Shown piece after piece: positions 16,416 through 24,540 of a stretch of 64,000 nucleotides of DNA (its first letter is position 1; each line of letters starts with the position of its first letter). The position numbers and the translations under genes were made by a program. The notes beneath the pieces were generated by a model. It was not told the DNA's origin, made no database searches, and saw only the letters and a program-made list of their open reading frames with translations. The stretch is from CAYVAP01 sp964343195 (lineage in GTDB: Bacteria > Bacteroidota > Bacteroidia > J057), in contig CAYFIR010000007.1 of assembly GCA_964343195.1 (NCBI GenBank), positions 1-64,000 of the forward strand, in the 5' to 3' direction.

Positions 16416-17876
16416 ATGACCGTCAAGTCTCTCACTCATCCCTGGCGCCTTTGGCACGCCCTCCTGCTGGTGGGAGTATTGACAACGTATTTGTTGGTGC
16501 GCTATACCCAGCTATTACCCTGGCTGGGGATCTGGATGCCTCCAGCCATTACAGGGATAGTACCAGGCTGGGCAGGAATCGTGCTGGTAGGACTATTTAG
16601 CTGGGCGGGGTTGACATTGCTGCGAAGGAAAAAAGTTTTGGCCAATCGGACCGTACTGGGAGCAAGTGGCCTGATACTCGCGGGGAGCCTGGTACTTGGC
16701 ACCTTTAGCTATACACCCTTCAACGATGAAGAGCGCGATCATGCAGTGGTCCAAAGTCTTAGCCAATATGGAGTCGCGCAGTATTGGGGGATACCCGATG
16801 AAATGCCTGAGGCAGAAGCAAATCGCATTCGATTTCAGCAACGGCTTCATCCACCTCTGAATAGTCTCTTAGGCGGTTTATTTCTTGGCCCAATGGTTGC
16901 CCTTCAGCATCTCCGGCTTTTCTGGCTGCTGATTGCTGGCCTGGGGGCACTGCTATTGATCCGGCTGGGAAGAGCCAGCCCAGGAACCAGTGCCTTGCTG
17001 CTAGGCGGAATTCTGCTGCTCAGTTTCCCTCACTTTCGGAACTACATGATCATTCGGGCGGGAAATGACCTGCTGGGATTCGTCGGGATGTCTGCCTGGG
17101 TATTGATACAGATCCCGATCATCCGAAATAAGCAACCGTGGTCCTGGAAAAGCGGACTGCTTATGGTGCTCTTTCTGGGACTCGCCATTTGGAGCAAATT
17201 TAGCTCCCTGGTAGCTGTGTCGGCGTGGTTGGCCGCCCTGGGGGTCATGGCCATCAGGCACAAAGAATGCCGAGGCATCTGGCTCGCGGGAATCGCTGCC
17301 TTGATTATGGTATTGGCGGCCTACGGCATTTGCTGGGCTGGCACACCGATGCTTCAGGGACAACTGGCACACTATGGGAAATATGCCCTTCGCCTCGGCA
17401 TCGAACTTCCGTTTGCAGAAATGGCGCCCCCCCCCCCTGATGAGACCAGCCAAAACCCTGATAATCAATCCGATGCCATGGAAGCGCTCGCTTCCTACCA
17501 ACACAGTCCATCTCAGTGGTACCCCGCGGCCCGATTAATCGGCACGGCAGCGAGGCTACCATTTTGGTTGGGCCCCTGGGTAGGAGCCCTGTTGATTCTG
17601 GCGATCTACAGCCGGCTGCGACATCCTGATCGCTGGTCTCCCCCCGATCGACTGATCGGCAACTGGCTGGTGCTGGGGGTAATCGGGGTGATGTTAGTAG
17701 AACCAGCCATTCACTATACCGCTCCGCTAACCTTCGGGATGCTATGGGTAGGGCTATATGCATGGAACGTCGAAGGGGGAATCCGCGCCCATGATCCCCG
17801 CCTTCTATTTCTGATCATGCTCTTCGCCGGGGCAGACATCATGATGCCAGTGGTGGCTCACTGGATCACAGGATAA
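16416..17876 (+). CDS. Polytopic membrane protein, probable GT-C glycosyltransferase
   Basis: 486 residues with about ten to twelve predicted transmembrane helices. The first large extracytoplasmic loop has FNDEERDHAVV, acidic residues placed like the catalytic Asp/Glu of GT39/ArnT-type GT-C enzymes, followed by RLHPPLNSLL, resembling their HPPL element. GT-C enzymes use polyprenyl-phosphate sugars outside the membrane. The similarity is at motif level only; it could instead be a glycan polymerase. A run of 11 C (17427-17437), coding for Pro-Pro-Pro-Pro, lies in a loop before the last helices and is prone to slippage. Confidence 0.6.
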   Translation: MTVKSLTHPWRLWHALLLVGVLTTYLLVRYTQLLPWLGIWMPPAITGIVPGWAGIVLVGLFSWAGLTLLRRKKVLANRTVLGASGLILAGSLVLGTFSYTPFNDEERDHAVVQSLSQYGVAQYWGIPDEMPEAEANRIRFQQRLHPPLNSLLGGLFLGPMVALQHLRLFWLLIAGLGALLLIRLGRASPGTSALLLGGILLLSFPHFRNYMIIRAGNDLLGFVGMSAWVLIQIPIIRNKQPWSWKSGLLMVLFLGLAIWSKFSSLVAVSAWLAALGVMAIRHKECRGIWLAGIAALIMVLAAYGICWAGTPMLQGQLAHYGKYALRLGIELPFAEMAPPPPDETSQNPDNQSDAMEALASYQHSPSQWYPAARLIGTAARLPFWLGPWVGALLILAIYSRLRHPDRWSPPDRLIGNWLVLGVIGVMLVEPAIHYTAPLTFGMLWVGLYAWNVEGGIRAHDPRLLFLIMLFAGADIMMPVVAHWITG

Positions 17877-17894
17877 ACAAGCAATTGCAGCAAT

Positions 17895-18773
17895 ATGGTA
17901 CCCACAATAGACTCATCTCCCACGGAAACTCATCCTCTGAGCCAGGCTGCGGCCCCCGCCCCTTTGCCGAAACTGGATTTTTTCATTCTGGGAGCTGGTC
18001 GGTGCGGAACCTCGTCGCTATATGCCATGCTCTGCCAGCATCCGCAGCTTTTTCTTCCATCCGAAAAAGAACCCAGCTTTTTTTCCCAGGGATTTCAGGT
18101 CGTAAAAACCCATCGGGAATATGCAGCTCTATATACAGCCGCGCAACCGGGTCAGCTACTGGGCGATGCCTCCCATGTTTACCTGACCAATCCCGGCACG
18201 GCCAAACTACTTCAACAGCGTTATCCCAATGCCCGCTTCATCCTGATTTTTCGTCCTCCTGCCGAGCGCGCTTTTTCTCTTTACCATTTCATGCGGAGGC
18301 ATCAGTTGGATCCCCTTCCCACATTCGAAATGGCCTTGAAGGCAGAGCCTGAGCGAAAAGCTCGCTATATCGCCAGTGGCGAGGCCCCTCATTACATCTA
18401 CAACTTCCTCTACCGGGAATCCGGCCTTTTTGGGAGACAGGTAGCGCGATATCTGGACCTGTTTCCCCAATCTCAGTTTCACTTTCTGACCCTGTCCCAG
18501 CTCCATAACAGGCCACGGGGAAGCGTTAAAGATATTTTTCGCTTTCTGGGCGTCGATGAAAGCTTTGCTGTTCAGCCCATTTGGATCAATCAAAGTCCCC
18601 ACATCCGCAGGAAATTTTCTTTTCTCCGGAAATCGAGCTGGGCTTCAGGGCTAACCAGGAGACCCAGCCCTCTGCATGTCCCCCCTATGTGTCCCCATAC
18701 CAGGGCACAGCTCGACTCATACTTTCAGCCTGACGGGCAGCTCTTATATCAACTCACGGGTATTACCCTTTGA
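17895..18773 (+). CDS. Sulfotransferase
   Basis: 292 residues. PAPS-dependent sulfotransferase fold: the 5'-phosphosulfate loop FFILGAGRCGTSSLYAMLCQHP near residue 30, and the 3'-phosphate-binding block FILIFRPPAERAFSLYHFM near residue 115. The EKEPSFFS segment fits members that sulfate carbohydrates. It should sulfate a hydroxyl of the operon's glycan, in the cytoplasm before export. The first ~25 residues are Pro/Ala-rich and variable. A second sulfotransferase lies at 29845-30693. Confidence 0.9.
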   Translation: MVPTIDSSPTETHPLSQAAAPAPLPKLDFFILGAGRCGTSSLYAMLCQHPQLFLPSEKEPSFFSQGFQVVKTHREYAALYTAAQPGQLLGDASHVYLTNPGTAKLLQQRYPNARFILIFRPPAERAFSLYHFMRRHQLDPLPTFEMALKAEPERKARYIASGEAPHYIYNFLYRESGLFGRQVARYLDLFPQSQFHFLTLSQLHNRPRGSVKDIFRFLGVDESFAVQPIWINQSPHIRRKFSFLRKSSWASGLTRRPSPLHVPPMCPHTRAQLDSYFQPDGQLLYQLTGITL

Positions 18774-18803
18774 CCATCCCTTCATCCAGAACTCATTATT
18801 CCT

Positions 18804-19664
18804 ATGGAAAACACACTTCCTATCAGAAATGTCAGTGCTGTACAGCAGCAACGTCTGCTCACATTTTATGAAAAAGCGGACCAACAGGGCATCGCTCCAC
18901 CGCGTGATTACTTCTGGTACCACAGCATCGATCTCGGATCGGGGGTCTGCACGCCGGGTGTCTATGACCTGCGGGACAAATGGCACCACTACCATTTCCC
19001 TGATACCCTGCATGGAAAGCGTATCCTCGACGTAGGCGCTGCTACCGGATTCTTTTCCTTCGAATTTGCCAAAATGGGTGGCGAGGTCATGGCAGTGGAG
19101 CTGTCGAGTCTGGACGAGCTGGATAGCTTTCCTGGGCAGGATCGGGAAGTCCTTGCCCAGAAGGCCGCCAAATACATGATGGGATACGTGGTCGAGCCAC
19201 CGAAAAACTGGGATACGGAAAGCCTGTACCACCCATTTTTGGCTGGACCTTTTGACTATTGCCAACAGGTACTCGGGCTGTCTGTTCCTCGGGTTTTCAA
19301 AAGCATCTACGCGCTTTCTCCCGAATCAGAGGGATTCTTTGACTGGGTGTTTGTAGGCGATGTTTTACTTCATACCCTTCGCCCCCTGGAAGCCCTAAGT
19401 GCCGCAGCTTCGGTATGCCGCGACACCCTGGTTATCGCCCAGCAGCTTACCCCAATCGGAGGAGATACTCCGCTGCTGATCTATACGGGAGGGCAGGATC
19501 CTGCGGATGATGAGTCGGCCTGGTGGATGCCCAATCTCGCCTGGTTTGAGCACCTGCTCCACAAGGTCGGATTCAGGAAAGTCGTCGTAAAGTCCAGCTT
19601 CGAGGACACTTATATTCCTGTAGGTCAGCCCATTACCCGCACAGTCATCCACGCAACCCGATAG
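18804..19664 (+). CDS. SAM-dependent methyltransferase, CmoB/DUF1698-like
   Basis: 286 residues. The Rossmann SAM site is RILDVGAATGFFSFEFAKMG, with VFVGDVLLHTLRPLEAL further on. The upstream YFWYHSIDLGSGVCTPG segment and the later WWMPNLAWFEHLLHKVGF resemble the CmoB/DUF1698 group, whose founding member modifies tRNA wobble uridine. Homologues inside glycan loci are common and probably methylate sugars, so I infer a glycan role from context. It ends 3 bp before the next start codon. Confidence 0.75.
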   Translation: MENTLPIRNVSAVQQQRLLTFYEKADQQGIAPPRDYFWYHSIDLGSGVCTPGVYDLRDKWHHYHFPDTLHGKRILDVGAATGFFSFEFAKMGGEVMAVELSSLDELDSFPGQDREVLAQKAAKYMMGYVVEPPKNWDTESLYHPFLAGPFDYCQQVLGLSVPRVFKSIYALSPESEGFFDWVFVGDVLLHTLRPLEALSAAASVCRDTLVIAQQLTPIGGDTPLLIYTGGQDPADDESAWWMPNLAWFEHLLHKVGFRKVVVKSSFEDTYIPVGQPITRTVIHATR

Positions 19665-19667
19665 TTG

Positions 19668-20828
19668 ATGTCTCTACGAAGTTCCCGCTCTGCTACCGAC
19701 ACGACCCTGTTCGTTCGATTCCCGTCTCCGCTGAAAGTTGACGGCTGGGAGTTCCGGTATGCCAACAGGATGTGCCGCGAGTACATGGCAGAGGGGCTAG
19801 CCCAGCTGGGGTTGAACATCGTCAGTGTACAAGATGCCGACGAATTATCCGACCTGCCTTCCGGGGCTATGGTTTTGTGGTGGGAAGATCCACTTTTGAT
19901 GGTCGCACCGGAGACTCTGAGGCAACTGATCGATGGGATCGACAAAGGTTATGAAGCCGTTGCTCCTAAGTTATCCGGCACCTCATTCCCAAATCAGCAG
20001 GCATCGCCGTCCTTTGGCATCGTAAATCAGGCCACTTTTGAGGAATACAACAGCCTGTCGAAAAGACCAAGGTGGCAGGTAGTCCCTGCCCTGGATCCTC
20101 AGTTTGTGCTGTGCCGAACGCAGGCTTTCAAAACGCCTCCAACCGATGGCCGATTTAGGGGAAAGCAGGCAGTTTTGCTCGACTCCCTGGCATTCAGCTT
20201 TGGCACATCGACCGGACATCCCAGACAGGATTTGCTGGAGATGATTCCGAATGAAGTCAGCGACGCACTGGACATAGGATGCGCCAACGGAGGCTTAGGC
20301 CGTCTTTGGCAGGAACGGAACTCTACGAAAATGGATGGACTGGAGCCGGAGCCGCTTCAGGCTGCGGAAGCGCGAAAATGGCATCGCAATGTCTGGGAAA
20401 AGCCCCTGGAGACATTTGAACCTGACCGAACCTACGACCTGATCATCTGTGGTGATGTGATTGAGCACCTGGATGATCCCTGGACACAGCTTGCACGCAT
20501 GGCCAGGTGGATTCGTCCGACAGGATATATGTTGCTGAGCGTCCCCAATGCGGGACACTGGAGCCTGGTAGCTGATCAGGCCAATGGAAAATTCCCCTAC
20601 CTCCCCTGGGGCCTCACCTGCATTACCCATCGCCGCTGGTTTACGGAAAGTTCCATTCGGGAAGCGCTCGAAAGCACTGGCTTTACTCCTGTGCGCTGGG
20701 AACGGGAGCAACCTCTGCCTTCACCCAAGGGAGAGACGTTCATCCAAACACTACAAAAGGCGGGGCTGGGGAACGAAACTTCGCTCAGAACCCATCAGAT
20801 ACGAGTACTCGCCCAAAAGAATTCATGA
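19668..20828 (+). CDS. Two-domain protein with C-terminal SAM methyltransferase
   Basis: 386 residues from the ATG at 19668; a TTG at 19665 directly after the previous stop would add one residue. Residues ~195-330 are a class I methyltransferase: ALDIGCANGGLGRLW, DLIICGDVIEHLDDPW and a YMLLSVPNAGHW strand. Residues ~1-180 form a separate domain with VLWWEDPLLMVAPETLRQLIDGI that I do not recognise; it could be a degenerate nucleotide-sugar transferase or an acceptor-binding module. It overlaps the next gene through ATGA, so translation is coupled. Confidence 0.75.
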   Translation: MSLRSSRSATDTTLFVRFPSPLKVDGWEFRYANRMCREYMAEGLAQLGLNIVSVQDADELSDLPSGAMVLWWEDPLLMVAPETLRQLIDGIDKGYEAVAPKLSGTSFPNQQASPSFGIVNQATFEEYNSLSKRPRWQVVPALDPQFVLCRTQAFKTPPTDGRFRGKQAVLLDSLAFSFGTSTGHPRQDLLEMIPNEVSDALDIGCANGGLGRLWQERNSTKMDGLEPEPLQAAEARKWHRNVWEKPLETFEPDRTYDLIICGDVIEHLDDPWTQLARMARWIRPTGYMLLSVPNAGHWSLVADQANGKFPYLPWGLTCITHRRWFTESSIREALESTGFTPVRWEREQPLPSPKGETFIQTLQKAGLGNETSLRTHQIRVLAQKNS

Positions 20829-21892
20829 TGGTAAGCATACTGATCGTCAACTACTTCACGGCCAAATGGCTACCGGCTCTGCTAGATATTCTCCTGCGGG
20901 AACCTCTGGTTGAGGAAGTTCTGATCCTGAACAATAGCCCGGCAGAGTCCCTCGATCACCTGCGAACCTCTGAAAAGGTCCATCTCCTTGACCTTGAGAA
21001 AAACCTGGGCTTTGGCAAAGCCATGAACAGAGGGGTAAAAGAGGCGAAGGGAGACTGGTGGTTGCTTCTCAATCCCGATACCCTGCCCGTGTCGGGGTTT
21101 CTGGCAGAATTGGTGCAGGCCGCTGAGGCTCATCAGGTACTCATGGCCGGGCCGCGCTTTTACTGGGATGAAGAACAGAAATGGCAACTGCCTCCTGCCT
21201 CTGGAGCTACAGCTGCTGAGGTGCTGGGTTCGCAAATGGGACATAGACATGCACTGGAATATCACACGCAGCGCATCCGCTGGCAGCAGCAGTATGAACA
21301 CTACTGGCAACAAGATGAGCCATTCTACCAGCCTTTTCTTTCAGGCGCCTGCCTCCTCATTCGCAATGCTCCTGACTGGTTTCCCGGAGGAAAAATCTTT
21401 GACGAGCGGTTCTTTCTGTACTACGAAGACACCGACCTGGCCGTCCGCTGCATGCTTGCGCGACAGCCCAGCCTGTGTGTCCCTCAGGCAAACGTCATCC
21501 ACTTTTGGGACCAGGCACCAAGAGAACAGAAAAATGAGCATGAATCCCTCGCATCGCAGGCTTTTTGGGACAAATATTATCCTGAGTTGGGGCACAAGCC
21601 TCCACTCGCCCCAATAGCCCCTTCCAACACACTTCCCATCCCGGAGCCTGCCTTACTCGGAGAATTCCGGGTATCCCCCAGATTTACCTCTATGCCATTC
21701 GAAGAAGACTACCGCCTGGAAGTGGGCCTTAGCCCCTTGATGGTGCCATTTGTTCAGCGCCAGGTCGAGCCAGGGGAAGCCTGGTTGAGCGATGCCGCCT
21801 GGGACAGGCTGGCCGCCGGAACCTATTTCGCCCAAATCAGACAGTCTCATTCCGCTTATCCCCTACAATCATGGACCTGGAAAAAAGCATAA
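20825..21892 (+). CDS. Family 2 glycosyltransferase, rhamnosyltransferase-like
   Basis: 355 residues. N-terminal SILIVNYFTAKWLPALL, then KNLGFGKAMNRGVKEAKGDWWLLLNPDT, the WbbL/rhamnosyltransferase-like signature with NPD in place of DxD, and FLYYEDTDLAVRC as the acceptor/base loop. The last ~80 residues after a Pro-rich linker (PIAPSNTLPIPEP) are an added tail that I do not recognise. Starts inside the stop codon of the previous gene (ATGA). Donor unproven; deoxyhexose is plausible. Confidence 0.87.
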   Translation: MMVSILIVNYFTAKWLPALLDILLREPLVEEVLILNNSPAESLDHLRTSEKVHLLDLEKNLGFGKAMNRGVKEAKGDWWLLLNPDTLPVSGFLAELVQAAEAHQVLMAGPRFYWDEEQKWQLPPASGATAAEVLGSQMGHRHALEYHTQRIRWQQQYEHYWQQDEPFYQPFLSGACLLIRNAPDWFPGGKIFDERFFLYYEDTDLAVRCMLARQPSLCVPQANVIHFWDQAPREQKNEHESLASQAFWDKYYPELGHKPPLAPIAPSNTLPIPEPALLGEFRVSPRFTSMPFEEDYRLEVGLSPLMVPFVQRQVEPGEAWLSDAAWDRLAAGTYFAQIRQSHSAYPLQSWTWKKA

Positions 21893-22878
21893 ATACCCCT
21901 TATGGCCGGGTTACCTTCCGGCCTTACACCCCAGAGGATGAATCTGATGTACTGGATGCCTGGCAGGCAGCTTTTGGCCAACCCATGGAGCCAGCCATCT
22001 GGCGCTGGAAGTTTCACGACAATCCTTACGGCCGTCATATGATGATGGCTCTGAATGAAGCGAAGGAGCCCATCGCCATGTACAATGGAGTACCGGTACC
22101 TGGCACGTGGGATGGAATCCCAATCCGATTTACCCAGCTAATGGATCATTTTTCCCATCCAGCCTATCGGCAAGTGGTAGAAGGGCGCAAAGGAATATTC
22201 GTACTACTGGCAGACCATTTTTTTGACTGCTGGGGTGGGACTGAGAATGGCAGCATTTTCCATTATGGATTTCCCGGGCAAAAGCATTTTAAACTAGGTA
22301 AACTCTTCCTGGACTACACCCGCGTACAGCCAATGACCTACTTTCGAGTAACTCCAAGGCAACTCCGTCAATTATTTGCAGGACAGAGCTGGGAACTGGC
22401 GACCATTACACGTGAATTGTTTGACCAATTGTGGGCGAATCAGGCGGAGTACTACCCCATATCAGTCAACAGGGATTTTGACTTTCTAAACTGGCGGTTT
22501 TTCTCTCATCCGATAAGACAGTACGCAACATGGGTTTCGCACGATAGATCTGGCAAACCAGTCGCCTATGTCATTGCACACCGCGACGCTAACACCCTGC
22601 GAGTGGCAGATGTGTTCGGAGCCCGGCTTTCAATTTCAGAATGGAAAAAACTATGGCGGCAAATCGGCAGGCTATGGCATCAGGAAGGCATTCAGGAAGT
22701 AGAGATGTGGCTGGCCTCGGGCCACTTTATCACTCAGTCACTTTATGCAATGGGGTTACAACCCTCCTCAGAACCCTTTGGGGTCATTCCAGGCGGAAGG
22801 AGTTTTGACCCTCGACTACGGATGGAATGGATGAAATCCCACTTTTTCTTTACCCAGGCTGACCTCGACCTGCTATAA
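21871..22878 (+). CDS. GNAT-like acyltransferase of the glycan operon
   Basis: 335 residues. The pattern VTFRPYTPEDESDVLDAWQAAFGQP, IWRWKFHDNPYG and later MYNGVPVPG fits the GNAT-fold proteins that recur in polysaccharide clusters; the C-terminal ~100 residues (VADVFGA, VEMWLASGHFITQSLYAMGL) look like the second half of a duplicated GNAT fold. Expected role is N- or O-acylation of an amino sugar. It overlaps the previous gene by 22 bp. I am confident of the fold class, not of the substrate. Confidence 0.65.
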   Translation: MDLEKSINTPYGRVTFRPYTPEDESDVLDAWQAAFGQPMEPAIWRWKFHDNPYGRHMMMALNEAKEPIAMYNGVPVPGTWDGIPIRFTQLMDHFSHPAYRQVVEGRKGIFVLLADHFFDCWGGTENGSIFHYGFPGQKHFKLGKLFLDYTRVQPMTYFRVTPRQLRQLFAGQSWELATITRELFDQLWANQAEYYPISVNRDFDFLNWRFFSHPIRQYATWVSHDRSGKPVAYVIAHRDANTLRVADVFGARLSISEWKKLWRQIGRLWHQEGIQEVEMWLASGHFITQSLYAMGLQPSSEPFGVIPGGRSFDPRLRMEWMKSHFFFTQADLDLL

Positions 22879-22908
22879 GTACAATCTCCATAACCTCATT
22901 TCCTCCTC

Positions 22909-24540
22909 ATGCTAAAACCAGAATCAGCATACCTCCCTACTCAGGCAGACAGCTCCCCTCCCACAGGGCGGGTACTGGTCCTGGCCCCACATCCTGACGA
23001 TGAGGTGTTTGGGTGTGGCGGGGCGATCATCCGGCATCTCGCACAGGGAGACGCCGTCAGGGTGATCGTGGTTACCGATGGCGGCTATGAGGCAGCAGGC
23101 CAGCTCCCCAGGAGCGAATACGTTGAAACCCGAAGGCTGGAATCGCAGCAGGCAGCACAGATCCTGAGCTATCAGGAGCCCCTATTCTGGGACTATCCAG
23201 ACCGGGGTTTGCTGTATGGAGAGGATTTGATGGGAGAATTGCGAAAGGCAATGGAAGAGTGGAAGGCGGATCATGTGTATCTGCCCGGCCCCAATGAGGT
23301 ACATCCTGACCATCAGACACTTTGTGCCGCCGGAACTGAGGCCGCGCGCCGATATGGGAAGTTACAGACGCTCCGCTACTACGAAGTGGGGCAGGCTCTT
23401 CTCCCCAACTTTTTCCTCGACATCACGGACCTGACCTCTCGGCTTATTTCAGCATCACAGGTATTTGAAAGTCAACTTGCCCGGCACAATTACCTGGCTT
23501 TTCTCAAAGGGCGCTGGGCCTATCGCACCTATACCCTCCCCCGTGAGATCGAAGCTGCCGAAGCCTATTTCTGCCTGACTGTCCAGGAAATCGCTCAGTC
23601 GGCAGCGGTAACGCCATTTTCCTTGCCGGATCAGGATATGCGGAAGCCCAATGCACTGGCCGCCCACGAGCGACCGTTGATCTCGGTCATCGTTCGCAGC
23701 GTTGGAGACCCCCACTTACCGAAGACCCTGGCCTCAATCGCCAATCAGAGTTATCCAAAAGTTGAGGTGATCGTGGTCGATGCCAAAGGTGAGGAAGGGA
23801 TCAACATTGATAACCCACCCACACGGTTTCCCCTGCGGATGGTCTCACATGGTGGTCCACTATCCCGGCCTCAAGCCGCCAATGTGGGCCTCGATGCCAT
23901 TAAGGGAGCATTCTTCGCCTTTCTGGATGATGACGACTATTGGTACCCGCATCATCTGCACTCGCTTCACGAGGCCCTGATCGACAGCAAATCCATAGCC
24001 GCCTACGCTCCGATGGAATGGATCAAGCCCAACGGGGAAAAAGGCCGCATGGAAGCTCCTTTTGTATTTCCGCTGGCATTGAAAGACAACGCTGTGCCCA
24101 ATCACGCCATTCTCTTTCGCAGTGAAATGCTGGATGCCGGTCTGCGCTTTGATCCCCAACTCCCCGTGTATGAAGACTGGGATTTTTTACTTCAGGCCCG
24201 AACCGCGGGTCCATTGGCACGGGTGGACGACATCGGAGGGGTGTACCGCATATTGAATCGATCGGGAGTCCATCATGAGAGTGACCTGCGGGATTCCTGC
24301 CGAGCCTATCTGCGAAGGAAATGGGGCAAGCGATTGAGCGAGATGGACATTTTTGAAGGCATTCTGCTTCAGGAACTCGCTCAGCTGGAGGAGCAGCATC
24401 AGCGGGAGAAGGAGGAACTTCGTCACACGCGAGATCGCCTGGAGGGCCAGCTCAAATCGCTCACGAACAGCCGAAGCTGGCGCTACACACGCTGGTTTCG
24501 CAGGCTATTCGATCAGCTAAATGGAGAACACCATGCATGA
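22909..24540 (+). CDS. PIG-L deacetylase / GT2 glycosyltransferase fusion
   Basis: 543 residues. Residues ~20-220 are a PIG-L (LmbE) zinc deacetylase: VLVLAPHPDDEVFGCGGA provides the metal-binding HPDDE, and EVHPDHQT the third histidine. Residues ~254-470 are a GT-A glycosyltransferase: PLISVIVRSVG, VEVIVVDAK and the metal site FLDDDDYWYP. Residues ~485-540 form a coiled coil ending in SRSWRYTRWFRRL, a tail common in glycan-cluster GTs. It likely deacetylates an N-acetylhexosamine and transfers a sugar in one polypeptide. The 3' end overlaps wzt. Confidence 0.88.
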   Translation: MLKPESAYLPTQADSSPPTGRVLVLAPHPDDEVFGCGGAIIRHLAQGDAVRVIVVTDGGYEAAGQLPRSEYVETRRLESQQAAQILSYQEPLFWDYPDRGLLYGEDLMGELRKAMEEWKADHVYLPGPNEVHPDHQTLCAAGTEAARRYGKLQTLRYYEVGQALLPNFFLDITDLTSRLISASQVFESQLARHNYLAFLKGRWAYRTYTLPREIEAAEAYFCLTVQEIAQSAAVTPFSLPDQDMRKPNALAAHERPLISVIVRSVGDPHLPKTLASIANQSYPKVEVIVVDAKGEEGINIDNPPTRFPLRMVSHGGPLSRPQAANVGLDAIKGAFFAFLDDDDYWYPHHLHSLHEALIDSKSIAAYAPMEWIKPNGEKGRMEAPFVFPLALKDNAVPNHAILFRSEMLDAGLRFDPQLPVYEDWDFLLQARTAGPLARVDDIGGVYRILNRSGVHHESDLRDSCRAYLRRKWGKRLSEMDIFEGILLQELAQLEEQHQREKEELRHTRDRLEGQLKSLTNSRSWRYTRWFRRLFDQLNGEHHA

